Assembly: GCA_030762175.1 (NCBI GenBank)
Contig: CM060842.1
Location: 64,527,501-64,591,500 of the forward strand
Source: Metallyticus violacea
Taxonomy: Eukaryota > Arthropoda > Insecta > Mantodea > Metallyticidae
Direction: 5' to 3'
DNA: 64,000 nucleotides
The position numbers were made by a program, and so were the translations under genes. Under the pieces are notes generated by a model that searched no databases, had not been told where the DNA came from, and worked only from the letters and a program-made list of their open reading frames with translations. Below are positions 46,924-57,640 of the stretch, in pieces; position 1 is the stretch's first letter; each line of letters starts with the position of its first letter.

Positions 46924-47945
46924 ATGAACAAACGAAGCCAAGATTATCGTTTGAACCCCGGAAGGAAAGCAATTTTGAAGTGGTATTTGAAAACCGAGAA
47001 TGTTGTTGAAGTTCAAAGGCAATGGATACGCGTGTACAGAACAGAACCGCCAACGCGAGTAACAATTGCACGCACTCGAGACAAATTTGAGACTCATGGC
47101 ACCGTATGTGATGTTCAAAAGGGCAGATCTGGGAGACCTCGCACAGCAACAAGCACCGCGTCCTCTGCTATGGTTTTGGAACGTTTTGAGCACTCACCGC
47201 AGAAATCTACAAAGCAATGCGCATGTCAGACTGGGATTAGCAAAACCAGAATGCGCCGTGTTATTAAAACAGCAAAGTTGAAAGTTTTCATCCCAAAACT
47301 TTTGTATGCATTAAATGAAGATGACCCTGATCGGAGAATGCAGTAATGTGAGTGGTTTCGGAACATGGTGCAAGAGGATGAGACCTTCATAGGCAAAGTT
47401 GTTTGTTCCGATGAGACACAATTTAAGGTGAACGGAACAGTTAACCGGATAACTGTGTCTACTGGTGTGCAAACATTCCACATGTTATTTTTGAAAAGGT
47501 TGTTAATCTACCTGGAATTAATGTTTGCTCTGGCTTGTCATCTAGTGGTCTAATTGGACCATTCTTTTTTTAAGGAACAACAACTGGCCCTGTGTATCTA
47601 AACATGATACACACATCCGTCTTACCCGCCATTCATACACTCTATGGAAATGAGGAATTTTGCTTCCAACAGGAAGGAACACCCCTGCATTACCATCAAG
47701 ATGTGCGTGCGTACCTTGATGATGATCTCCGCGTCTAACTCCGTTGGAGTTCTACCTATGGGGAACTCTTAAGGATGTTGTATACCGTAGAAAACCAGCT
47801 ACACTGACAGCACTTCGGGAAGAAATTCATGTGCTGCAATCGCTGAGGACACTTTCGCAAATGTACTCAATCAGTAGTTCAACGTATTCAGAAGTTTATC
47901 GACGCCAATGGTAAGCAGTTTCAGCAACTGCTGTAACTGTAAAAG
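46924..47945 (+). pseudogene. Transposase relic of M1 (DUF4817-type mariner)
   Basis: The open part 46924-47346 gives the N-terminal helix-turn-helix region: WYLKTENVVEVQRQW, then TIARTRDKFETHGTV and GRSGRPRT, then a second helix-turn-helix (SPQKSTKQCACQTGISK). An in-frame TAA at 47344 interrupts it. The same frame resumes with CEWFRN and VVCSDETQFKVNG, with the first catalytic aspartate at 47410-47412. After a frameshift come LIGPFFF and CFQQEGTPLHYH, where the usual QQDGAP aspartate is changed to glutamate (codon 47673-47675). The tail FIDANGKQFQQLL ends near 47937. The order and spacing fit a full-length transposase of about 330-350 residues, now inactive. Confidence 0.8.
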
Positions 47946-47989
47946 TCTAAGATGATTGGTGTTCATCATTTTCTGTTTGTGTGAAGAAA

Positions 47990-48262
47990 TAACATATGCC
48001 GGCTTTCGTTAAGAAAAAACAGTAATTGCGGCCGCTAGAGCGATTTTTAAAGTTTGTTTTAAATTTTCGTTTTAGATTAGTCCCTACCCCCAATGGTTCA
48101 ATTTTGCTGGTTAACGAACTAGACAAATCGTTTGTTAATCGATGGTTATATGCCGAGTTTCTTTGGGAAAAAAAGTGAAATATATATGCATACTACTTAG
48201 AAAGGAAGCCAAAAATTTATACACACTTCAAGCAAAGAAAAAACTGTGTTGCATAACAAAAC
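47990..48262 (+). repeat. Element E unit and M1 end in reversed orientation
   Basis: From 48000 to 48175 the DNA reads as an element E tandem unit in plus orientation (GCGGCCGCTAGAGCGATTTTT near 48027), while the rest of this array (48265 onward) is in minus orientation. The piece ends with the M1-type terminal motif, also in the wrong orientation. Both facts are explained by one inversion of this segment. Confidence 0.6.
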
Positions 48263-48264
48263 TG

Positions 48265-48561
48265 AATTAAATAAAATAATAAAAATAGTTGCTGAAAGTT
48301 AGGTAAAAGGGGTCATTAGGAGTGGGGTATACCTGAAAACCGAAATTCTAAGAAAGGAGATTAAAGCGAAATTTAAAAATCGCTCTAGCGGCCGCAATGT
48401 TGTATTTTTAGAAGAAATTCGATATATGCCATTGAAATAAAATAAGAAAATAGTTTCTGAAAATCATTAGAAGGATTTTTTTTCTAAAATCCAATATTTA
48501 TAAATCGCTCTAGCGCCATTAATATTTATTTGTTTTCTGCAACGAAATTCCGTATACACTT

Positions 48562-48599
<38 letters not shown>

Positions 48600-48830
48600 T
48601 ATATACATAAAATAGTTTCTGAAAATCGGGTAAATAGGGTTTACCTGAAATCCAGAATTTAAAATTCGCTCTAGTGGTAGCAATATTTATTTTTTCACAA
48701 CATAACTCGGCATATATTATTTAAATAAAATAAGAATAATTTTTTTCTGAAAATTAGGGAAATCGGAGCATTAGGGAGTAGGGGTATACCTAAAAAGCGA
48801 AATTTAAAAAAGTACTCGAACGATTAATTT
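48265..48830 (-). repeat. Tandem ~145-bp units inside element E, copy 2
   Basis: The landmark CGCTCTAG (minus orientation of CTAGAGCG) occurs near 48381, 48505 and 48667, with a mutated version (TACTCGAAC) near 48812. Steps are about 125, 161 and 145 bp. The longest step contains an AT microsatellite. Confidence 0.75.
48563..48608. repeat. (AT)n microsatellite
   Basis: About 20 AT units with two TACATA interruptions, inside an element E unit. Confidence 0.95.
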
Positions 48831-49376
48831 TATCTTTATTTTTCAAAATAAAAGTACAAATTAACTCAGTGTATAAAGTACATTTATAGCGATGCATAGG
48901 GTTTTACATTTGACAAAAAAGCATTTTCTTGAAGCTAGCAACTGTGAAATATTAATCTAATATATGTGTAAGAGTTGTATTTCTATGTAAGACTGTCTGT
49001 GATAACATTCAGAAAACGTTTGCAATGCATCGTTTTACTACAATAAAATTTATAATAAATTTCAAAGCCCTGAAAATTGATAGAACTTTCCATTGTTTAT
49101 TAGTATATTTGCTTAATACACTGTATTTGTTTTTAAATAGTAACATGTTTTTGTTTTATTGAAACATATGAACATCATCTGAATTACACAATGTAACTCG
49201 AAACTTTCTGTTATTTCTCTTTATTTTAGTGAATGTAAAGGTGATATCGAGGGAGCAGTTCATAAACATAGTTACATTTAAAAAGGTTTAAAAATATCTA
49301 CATAATATGTCTTTGTCTATCATTTTCACATATTTCATTTAATTAATAGAATACCATTAATGTTTTGGTTTAATCT

Positions 49377-49431
49377 CAATAATAATAATAATAATAATAA
49401 TAATAGTAATAATAATAGTAATAATTAATAA
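49377..49431. repeat. (AAT)n microsatellite in element E
   Basis: About 17 AAT-type units with AGT interruptions, at the place that corresponds to the TTA tract of copy 1. Confidence 0.9.
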
Positions 49432-49720
49432 TAATTCTAAAAAAGGTGGTTTCTCTTTTTTGATACTTGCCTACAGATTGCAAGAATTCTTATTTTGTTC
49501 CCCTAGTACCATAACTTTTAAATAATTAATAAGGTCATAATTTAGAGTTGATATTTTTTAAAGTTACTCTAAGATGAGGAATCCCCTTAGTTTACACAGT
49601 TCCTGCGTGACGGACTTTTATTGTAGTAGCAAGATAAGTTATTGCCAAATAGCAAACAGGATATTAAATATATAATTTTTTTAATGAACATAGATGTTGA
49701 GAATATTTTTTATTTTTGTA

Positions 49721-50985
49721 ATTAAATATTTAAGTGACCTATTGTTTTATCGCCTTCTAGAGCATCAACAGGCTGCACAACGTTTAAAGTCTTGTAGCTT
49801 GTATAAACTCCGCTTTAAAGGCGCTGGTATACCTGTAGCTGGTGCAGCCTCCTAAAAGAAATAGTTAGATCTTTACAGCGAGCTATAAGCAGGGGATTTT
49901 GTTTAAAAGAGCATGAGGGAATAATGAAATAAAACTATGAGCTGTACGGCGGGGAGTGCACATATAGGCGAAGCGACCTATTTAGGAAATTGTATTTTAT
50001 GTCTGCAGGTAACGTCACTTTTAGCTTATCTTCCGTGCTGGAATAAAAAGAGAACTGCGATGAGGTTCGTCTGTGTTGCCCAGTTGCTTTAGAGAGGATC
50101 GTACCATGGCGTAAATTTGCATCTTAATATTGAGAACGAACAGTACAATTTTTGCTAGAGTTTCTAAACTACGTTGCACGAGAAAGCGTCCGTCCATATT
50201 TGAGCTCTATGCCTTTGCTTTTTTCGTCCATCCACTGTTCTTTGTATTTTGCAGTTTATTTGAACTTTCGTTAGTATTTAAAATATTAGCAACAGACTAC
50301 AAATGAAGCAACTTTGCTTGGAAAAGCGACTGTGTTTTCTGGAATATCAAGAATGAGAAATTATGTTTAATTCAGTTTTACATTATTTCAACCTGATTAA
50401 GGTAAATAAGTATATTTTTAAGTTAAAGAATCAAGTTAAAATAATGAAGCTTGCTTACTTTGTTACGCTAAATTAAAAGTATTTACATGTGTTTTGCAGC
50501 AGTTATCAGATTTTAGTATGTGGGAATAAATTTACCTAAATAAACAATTGCGTGCAACTAAACTTTCTGAATTCCTTTGCTTTACATTCATTATTGGAAG
50601 ACAAACTATCATATAGGGAAATATAATTTTATGTAAACAAAAATAAAGAATTATGTAAACACAGAATTGGAGATTGTGAATATCACATTTAATTAAAGAA
50701 GTCATTAAATTCGAGTTCATAAAACTAAAAAAACTGAATAATAGATCAGCCGAATGAAACCACAACTTCCCCCCATCCGAACACACATACAATGAATTAC
50801 ATTAAACGTTATTTATTGTTATAAATATATTATGTTCTATCACAAAACTTGTAATTTTATTTAGTTTGTCTTAAGCTCATAAATTTTTATTTTCACTCCT
50901 TTATACTCAACATTTGTCTTTTAGGCCTAGTTAATTTAAAAATAATATTACTGTACATTTGTTACAATATATTGAATAATACTTG
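49721..50985. other. Gene-free stretch
   Basis: Short ORFs only. Less AT-rich patches at 49750-49850 and 49930-50120 have no recognised content. Confidence 0.5.
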
Positions 50986-50989
50986 AGCA

Positions 50990-51261
50990 CTATAGCTTAT
51001 GGCGGACCAAGGCCGATGCGTCCTATATACCCGTCGTGCAGACTATATTTCAGGGGACATGTGATGAGGATATCTTATCCCTCCGATCGCAATAAGGCGG
51101 CTTTTCATGATCCAAGGACACTATCTCTCTATCAGGTAGCTTCACAATTGTCCTCACGAAGCTGGGTGGACCCCTTTCCAGACCTCCCTAACTTAAAAAA
51201 TAACTAATCAGATACCAGGGATCGAACGTAATGTAATGCTAACCATCTGGCTAAGGGGACG
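50990..51261 (-). mobile_element. SINE family C, copy 2
   Basis: Matches copy 1 at 35.3 kb in the same orientation. Shared parts include AGCTTCNTCGCGAGGA-like sequence, GTGGACCC..CCA.GACCTCCCT and the head CCAGATGGTTAGC with B box GTTCGATCCC (near 51215). The anticodon part of the head is partly deleted. It is less G+C-rich than copy 1, as expected after CpG decay. Confidence 0.7.
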
Positions 51262-52081
51262 ATAATGTTCAATAATAGTCAATTTAATATTTAATAATAA
51301 AAATATTGGTACTATGTATTCATTAAAATAATTATAAAACTGTCTTCAATTACACTTTTGTATGATGATATAACAACAAAGTTCACTTTAAAATTCCTCC
51401 AATAATATGTTTTGTTATTTAGATGTTTACTTACAACAGATTTAAATACAAAATAACATTATTATGCTTTATCATGATTTAAATCTGTAATATAATTAGG
51501 GAAAGCATCAAGTATTTTTACACAATGATAATTAACTCATTTTATAACGTACTAAGGTGATTGATGGTAAATGCAAAGGTTTCTTTTGTCTAGTGCTAAG
51601 GTCCCACGTTTAAAGAGTTTGTAATATCTTAATCATCTAAGAAAGGTTTATGCGAATATAAATTCTTTTGATGGTTCTTGTAGTATTTTAGTTTTCCTTT
51701 TTTATTTTTGACCATGTAAAAGTGTGTTTGTTAGTAACAGAATTAATGTACAAAATAATCCTACAATTCATAACTAAATTGGAGCAAATATTTGATAATA
51801 TTGGTTGACTGCTGTTTATCTATTTGCTGATCATGAAATTCTGTTTCATCATTTGCTTTGAAATTACCAGTATTTGCTTCATGTAACAAGGGCTTTAAAA
51901 ATTTATAAATTATTGTGGATTATTATGAAGACTTGAAATAGTTGCAGAGAGATCACTTATGCAAATTAGAAACAGTAGAGCTCTAATCATTGAACTGCAA
52001 TAAAGTTTGTGATTGAAATTTCTCAGTTTGAAGTGTATGCTTCTTTTATTGTTACTTTAATCTTTTGGTTCCCTTCACTTA
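51262..52081. other. AT-rich stretch, no gene seen
   Basis: No ORF above about 60 codons and no repeat match. Confidence 0.55.
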
Positions 52082-53293
52082 TACAGAGTGAGGCATTTAT
52101 AGTGTGGCGGCCATTTCCCTCCGAAACGAAGAAAAAAATCAAAAAATGCTTGAGACAAAATTTGAAATGCTCTTAGGGGACATAAGATAGCGACCTTAAC
52201 TCGTCCTTGAAATGCTTTTCTCAATTTCGTTTCAAGGTCAAATTGAATTATGTATTTTCTTTTCCGGAAATAGAAAGATCATTCCATTTTCAGTATAAAA
52301 GTTGTAGTATATCTATTAGATAGGGGCGATAGGTGATGTAATATTGGACAAATAAGATAGCAAATATTTTTCACTCACTTTCACTTTACTGCCATCAATA
52401 TACGTATGTTGGAAAAGTTACCGTTTTGAATTTGTAGTAAAGCCTTCGGCAAAATCAAATACTCTTCTGAAAATCATCCCCATGAAGGGCTTGAGTAGGC
52501 TATGTGATGGTATTTGTGACGCTTAGTCTCTCCTTTGAGAGATTCCCGAATCACGTTCCAGTTGTAGGGAATTTCGGTGAGGATTAGCGGTAACTGCAGC
52601 TAATACAGCGACTTCCGAATTTTCCCCTGTTGCACTTATCTATCATTCGATGTGTGTTCTTGGTGCGACACCTCCCTTTTTGGAGAATAAGTTTGCAAGT
52701 CAATGAAAAGTTCTAATAGATGGCAGCCTCCTTTCAGAATAACGATCTCCGTATAAGTTGCAAGTTGCTCTAGCGTTCTTATAAGTTTTGCCATAAATGT
52801 AAATCATATCGACCCTCTCATTGATAGTTTAAACAACATCCATGATTGAAAACGAAGTGAAACTGAGAATAACATCATTTGAGGTATGAATTGGCAATAA
52901 TGAGCACTTGTTTGTGTACCGATGACAACAAACGGACTTCCTTCATAGCAACAACAAAATAAATGAGAGAGAGGTGAAAGTGAGGGGAAAACATTTTCTG
53001 TCTTATTTGTCCAATATCACATTATTTGTCACTCCTAGCTGATAGATGTCCTAGAACTTTTATACTGAAAATTGAATGCCCTTTCCATTCCCGGAAAAGA
53101 AAATACACTATTCCATTTGAAGAAACCAAATTGACCTTGAAATTACAATGAAAATGGCATTTCAAGGGCAAGTTAAAGTTGCTATCTTATATCCCCTTAA
53201 GAGCACTTCAAATTTTGTTTGAAGCATTTTTTGATTTTCTCCTTCGTTTCGGAGGTAAATGACCGTAACATTATAAATGCCTTACCTTTATAT
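52082..53293 (-). mobile_element. Mariner-type element M5 with ~310-bp terminal inverted repeats
   Basis: The arms at 52082-52390 and 52967-53293 are inverted copies of each other with about 80% identity by eye. Shared blocks include CCTCCGAAACGAAG, AATCAAAAAATGCTT, TGTATTTTCTTTTCCGG, TCAGTATAAAAGTT and ATATTGGACAAATAAGA. The termini start with (T)ACAGAGTGAGGCATTTAT and ATAAAGGTAAGGCATTTAT. The centre encodes the N-terminal part of a transposase on the minus strand. The C-terminal half is absent, so this is a deletion derivative of about 1.2 kb. Confidence 0.85.
52430..52835 (-). pseudogene. N-terminal transposase relic of M5 (DUF4817-type)
   Basis: On the minus strand, DMIYIYGKTYKNARA then LYGDRYSERRLPSIRTF form the first helix-turn-helix of DUF4817-type transposases (usual pattern DMxxIYGxxxxNAxxAxxLYxxRYPxRRxP). 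Then comes a GENSEVAVLAAVTANPHRNS segment followed by LERDSGISQR (second helix-turn-helix), and after a frameshift RHKYHHIAYSS (usual HKFHPYHI). Stops interrupt at least twice. The catalytic domain is missing. Confidence 0.75.
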
Positions 53294-54779
53294 ACGGATA
53301 CTAAAAATGAAAAATAAAGTAGTTCGTAAAGAACAATATAGGTAAAATAATAAGAATAACTAGAATATTGAAATGTCCGCAGAAATAACGCAATATTCCA
53401 AACTTCTTGATATTTCCAACCGCTTATTTTCTTCTTCAAAGACAGAAGATAAATGAAGGTGATAAAAGTAAATATTTAATATCAAAGGAATCATAATGCT
53501 TTAAAACTGTCTAAACAATACACGAGGGGGAAAAGGTTGAGGGGAAATAATTTAGACTGCTATATTAATAATTGGAAAAAATTAATAAGAATAAGAATTA
53601 AAAATGGAAATTTTAGTACGACTTAAACTTAGTGTTGTATGCGCGTTATACAAAAATGTAACCATCTATCTCTGAGGTAGCTTTCAGGGACATTATCATT
53701 ATCACATCAAGAGATATTAAATTAAACATATACAATGGTACAGGGTATCTGTTATATTTATATGAGAAGTACAGCGGAAAATAATCAAAGTTTACCTGTG
53801 ATGAAATTCGATATTTTGATTCTACGATGTTCTAGGGATCGACTTATACATTCCAACACAACAAAACATTGAAAAAACGCCAAAAAAATGTGTATTGAAA
53901 AAAAAAAACCAATCAAAATCCTTCTGTTCTTCCGGTTTGTTTAAATTCCTGTTTGTTTGTAAAGCTTATTTAACATACATGGTATTACAAATCTAAAAGT
54001 GATTTCAATGATTAAGAAAGCACTTTCTACTACTGATAAATTTTCTATAGATAGTCGAGGTACTAATGTATCTATGAATAAAAAAATAAAAAATAAACCG
54101 TATCAGTTTCCTTCAAGGGCGGTCTTCTCATGCGGCCTGCATAAATTTTCCAATATTTATCTTTCAGAGAAAATGAATATAATGGAAGTACAAAATATGT
54201 GAACATACATAAATCCAGAATGTTATCCTTATAGGACTGTTATCGAAATATTTTCCGAACAATTTAACATCGCATTTGGGCATCCCAGATCCGATACTTG
54301 CTCTGTGATGAATTGAAAGAAAATTTAAAGCATTTTCTCAAGAAAGCTTAACTATACAATAGTTAAGACAAAGGAATTAAAATGCTGGAAACTCTCAAAT
54401 TATTACTTAATATCATGCTAAAGCATCCAATACAAAATATCCTCACAAATGACGTCTACTGCAAGAAACAATTATTTTTTACTTGTTCAGTGTGCACGAT
54501 CTTGTTATAATAGCAAAGAAAGAAGCAGACGACATTGCATCAATGCTATATGACTATTTATTTAAATATTTTGATTCTTCAGTGTGATATTTGCAACTTT
54601 TTTGTAGTTCATGCCCTGGCCAGAATAAACATTAAACATTATTCGTATTTTCACACATTGCTTCATAAACACAAACAATTTGCTCAATAAAATTAACATT
54701 TCCCATTGGCGACATAATTACATGGAATGTGACAAAATAAACCCAAAAATCCATGTTCAGACGTCTTAAAGAGTGGAAT
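53294..54779. other. AT-rich stretch, no gene seen
   Basis: Short ORFs only, nothing recognised. Confidence 0.55.
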
Positions 54780-54790
54780 GAACACATTCA

Positions 54791-54850
54791 ATTGCCTGTG
54801 GTGCCTCAGTAGTACAAACGGGCGTTAAACACCATTAAATAAAAAAAAAA
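54791..54850 (+). mobile_element. SINE family B, copy 6 (3' end only) with target-site duplication
   Basis: Only the last 60 bp of the family are present: TTGCCTGTGGTGCCTCAGTA, then ACAAACGGGCGTTAAACACC and an A-rich tail. Flanks GAACACATTCA (54780) and GAACACATTCC (54851) are direct repeats. This is a 5'-truncated insertion, as made by LINE-type machinery. Confidence 0.85.
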
Positions 54851-54851
54851 G

Positions 54852-55437
54852 AACACATTCCAAGGTGCCACAGGAGACTTTCCTTTCTATATCCTGATGC
54901 TCTCAGAATATTTTTCAAATCTGGACTTTACTTCTTAATAAGAAATGCAGAAAGAAACGTACGACGAAAATAAGAGTTATTAGGGAATTAGTGGCAGACA
55001 GAAACTTTTCTTGAACTGTTCTCTTTTGAAAGACCTATAATGTTTACTGGAAACTGCATTTGATTGTTAAGAAATATTATGGTAAAGAGTATGGAGTTGG
55101 CCCCGGTCCTGCATATTCAACCTTTATTTCCAATGTCCAAGGCGATTACCTTCAATTTCTGAAAAGATTTGGTTCAGACAGTATCCAGTACTGTTTTTCA
55201 GAATTGCCTGTTCCCATTAATTAACAATGCTAATGGAAGTCAATATCCTAATCATCACAAAGTAACTTAGTTTATTATTTTTCAAACAAATAATAAACTA
55301 TGCCTTTAACTTTTGCTTTGACTTTTTGTAATGTGCAAGTAAGACGGACTTACATACAGAAATGTATACTGTATCCCTAATTAGCTATAAAACACATTTT
55401 GTCTGTTTCGTTAGTAAAAACACTTTAAGAATGTAGC
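54852..55437. other. AT-rich stretch, nothing recognised
   Basis: No ORF or repeat that I can support. Confidence 0.5.
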
Positions 55438-55815
55438 CTAAAACAACACGTCTGTAGGATTTATGCTTTTTAATTTATAGAGATTTAACGTTGAAAATAC
55501 ATTTCTATAAAAGTGGACTTTTGATATTTTTATCTCTGCACTCTTCACATAAGTATGTATTTTTTGCATAAGGAATGGAAGACATTTCGGAACTTTAGTC
55601 GTGCTCAATATCTGGCCGTTTGTGCTTACTGCCTCAATTGAGATATCTCTAGGAGAGATGGATGAGGTTAGGAAGACAATGGGCGGTAAGTCAGGGATAT
55701 AGATGGGGTTTTTAACAATGTTTCCAGATAGAGACGCCGGCGGAGCCGCATTTATACCGCATGTAGACGCCGGAGCAAAAACCTTTCCAAAGTGCAAGTA
55801 ACCGCCACACTGCAC
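55438..55815 (-). CDS. Unrecognised 125-codon ORF in a less AT-rich island
   Basis: Open for 125 codons on the minus strand. The first two thirds lie in an island (55600-55860) with balanced composition and CpG-containing words such as GCCGGCGG. The translation has a proline/hydrophobic stretch (IYIPDLPPIVFLTSSISP) but no known domain. The last third is AT-rich and looks like chance. It could be a first exon, a transposon relic or noise. Confidence 0.12.
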   Translation of the reverse strand: MQCGGYLHFGKVFAPASTCGINAAPPASLSGNIVKNPIYIPDLPPIVFLTSSISPRDISIEAVSTNGQILSTTKVPKCLPFLMQKIHTYVKSAEIKISKVHFYRNVFSTLNLYKLKSINPTDVLF

Positions 55816-55859
55816 GCAACACCATACTACATCGGCTGGAACTTTCTACCCTATTACGA

Positions 55860-57420
55860 AACAACAGAATAAAATGAGATGAAATGAAAGAAGGGAAAAT
55901 TCGTAGAAAGTAACGAGCGATCCCCAGCATTCGCGTGAACGATCACCTAAACGAACATTTTCCTTTCTATTACTTGAGGAGAGCCTAAAAAGTCTGAAAT
56001 GTTTTTTCTAAATAATGTCGTATTTGTTTTATTTCTCTGCAGTGGAAACCTCTTCGCCACTTTATTACACTCAAAAAAAGTGTTTTACTTCATTGATATA
56101 CTAATAAAAGTGTAAACCTTTTAGATCTTAAACACATATGTTTTGTTTCCCTGAAATTGAATTTGGTTATTAAAAATGTCATGATTTACAGAATCAAGCA
56201 CTGTAATTAAGTTAAACGTCCTTCAATTTTAATTTTATCCTTTAGAATTCATAATTAGATCGGGATTCACATTATTTTGGGGTATTGTGAGGCAGCACTA
56301 AAATTTAAATAAACCAGATTTAAAAAAACAAACGCGGTAAAATAAAATGGAAAATAATTAGCGCAGCACAAGCACACCTGTGCTAGTTCATCTCGGAAGG
56401 CCGCAACGTAGTATAAATAGCCAATTCGTTAAATGGACAAGCTAATGTGTTTAAATAGAGTTTGTCTTAGCAGTGTATACGTTGTAATAAAAATTTATCT
56501 CGCCTTTTCATGTGAAAATACCTAAACTATTCTTTTACAAGCATGCTATTGTTTTCTGTAGTGGCATGCAATATATTTTCAAACATTTTAGGTAGATTTT
56601 AGAATTTTGGTAAATAGTGAAATACAAATGTAACATGAAGTTGTCTTTTATTTACTTTTTCAATTAACCATTTTACTCTTTACAGGAAATTTCGAATTTG
56701 AGCTTCTTCTTCTTCTTCCTCTTCTTCTACTACTTTTTGTAATTTCCTGTACCAACACCACATCCAATGTTTCATTTTGTTTTAAATAATGAACGACATT
56801 GTTTTGCGAGATTTAATTTTTCAAGTTAGATTGCTGATTTATAAAAGCGTTTCTTAAGGCAATGCATGCTTAAATTTTATGGTTGTATTTATATTTTCGT
56901 AGGTTTCTACTTTATTTTGGGAACAAATTATTATTAAAGCTGTAAGAAAGCTTTCTTTGAATCGGCACATTATATTTTCTATTTAATGTTTTATATTCTT
57001 TCATAATATTTTTAAATGTTGCATATAATTTCGTCTTATTTTTGAATAATTTGTTTCATTATAATAATAACATTTTATCTATAATGTTTATAAGACTTTT
57101 GGAATACGTTTTAAAATCCTTTTGAGCTTTAAGCAATTGCAACTTTGAGAGATTTTATTCTTGGTGTTATCCATACATTTTTGAATTTCTAATGAGGTTC
57201 ATTATAAGTTCATTAATTTAAAAATAATTTTAACGATTTTTAAAATTTGCGAAAGAAGCAATTAATTTTACTTTTTAAGAATTTAAATGAATATAACTGG
57301 AGAATTATATTCAGAACATCCATTGGTTAAGCAAGACATCAGTATAGAATTTAGCCTGGTTTTATATAAAATATTTATATTTATACATTTTGAACAATTA
57401 AATTTATTAATATTTAATTT
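55860..57420. other. AT-rich stretch with a TTC microsatellite
   Basis: A TTC/TCT tract lies at 56703-56735. Otherwise very AT-rich with no recognised gene. Confidence 0.55.
56703..56735. repeat. (TTC)n microsatellite
   Basis: About ten TTC-type units with a CCT interruption. Confidence 0.85.
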
Positions 57421-57424
57421 TTCC

Positions 57425-57640
57425 CCTTTTCGGAACCCAAGGTTCGGGAGTTCAAACCCGGCAGACTTCCGGAGTAACTTAAGTGTCGTAAATGATGGTA
57501 AAGAACCCGTACCTGAAAAAAGAATTCCTTGGTTGAAAAGTCCATTTTACATCCAGATAATGCCTTGACATTGTACTAGATGGCACTTAAAGCGACACAC
57601 TGATAGACTGACCCCTATTTTCTCATTCTGTAGATGCTAA
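57425..57640 (+). repeat. tRNA-like SINE relic of a fourth family
   Basis: GGAACCCAAGGTTCGGGAGT followed by TCAAACCCGG resembles the anticodon-to-B-box part of a tRNA-derived head (B box near 57449). The body (GTCGTAAATGATGGTAAAG..) does not match families A, B or C. The A box is missing, so the 5' end is truncated or eroded. Confidence 0.45.

Larger units (their letters stand above)
46472..48262 (+). mobile_element. Mariner-type element M1 with nested SINE and local inversion
   Basis: The left end carries AGGATGCCAAAAAAATGTAT followed by ACACACTTT (46473). A matching end, AGGAAGCCAAAAATTTATAC then ACACTT, occurs at about 48204, but in the same orientation instead of inverted. A transposase relic lies between (46924-47945), and SINE B copy 5 is inserted upstream of it. 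The piece from about 47990 to 48262 appears to have been turned round; see findings. Without the SINE and the foreign satellite piece, the element would be about 1.3 kb. Confidence 0.75.
48265..49720 (-). mobile_element. Element E, copy 2
   Basis: Minus-oriented copy of the element at 15960-17560. The tandem part (48265-48830) is followed by the non-tandem part, with matching blocks near 49225 (GAAACTTTCTGTTATTTCTC), 49440 (GGTGGTTTCTCTTTTTTGAT) and 49595 (TTAGTTTACACAGTTCCTG). The similarity fades beyond about 49720. No coding sequence was recognised. Confidence 0.6.

Noticed and set aside
46918..47193. Minus-strand ORFs across the M1 transposase
   Set aside because: Antisense shadows; family motifs are only on the plus strand.
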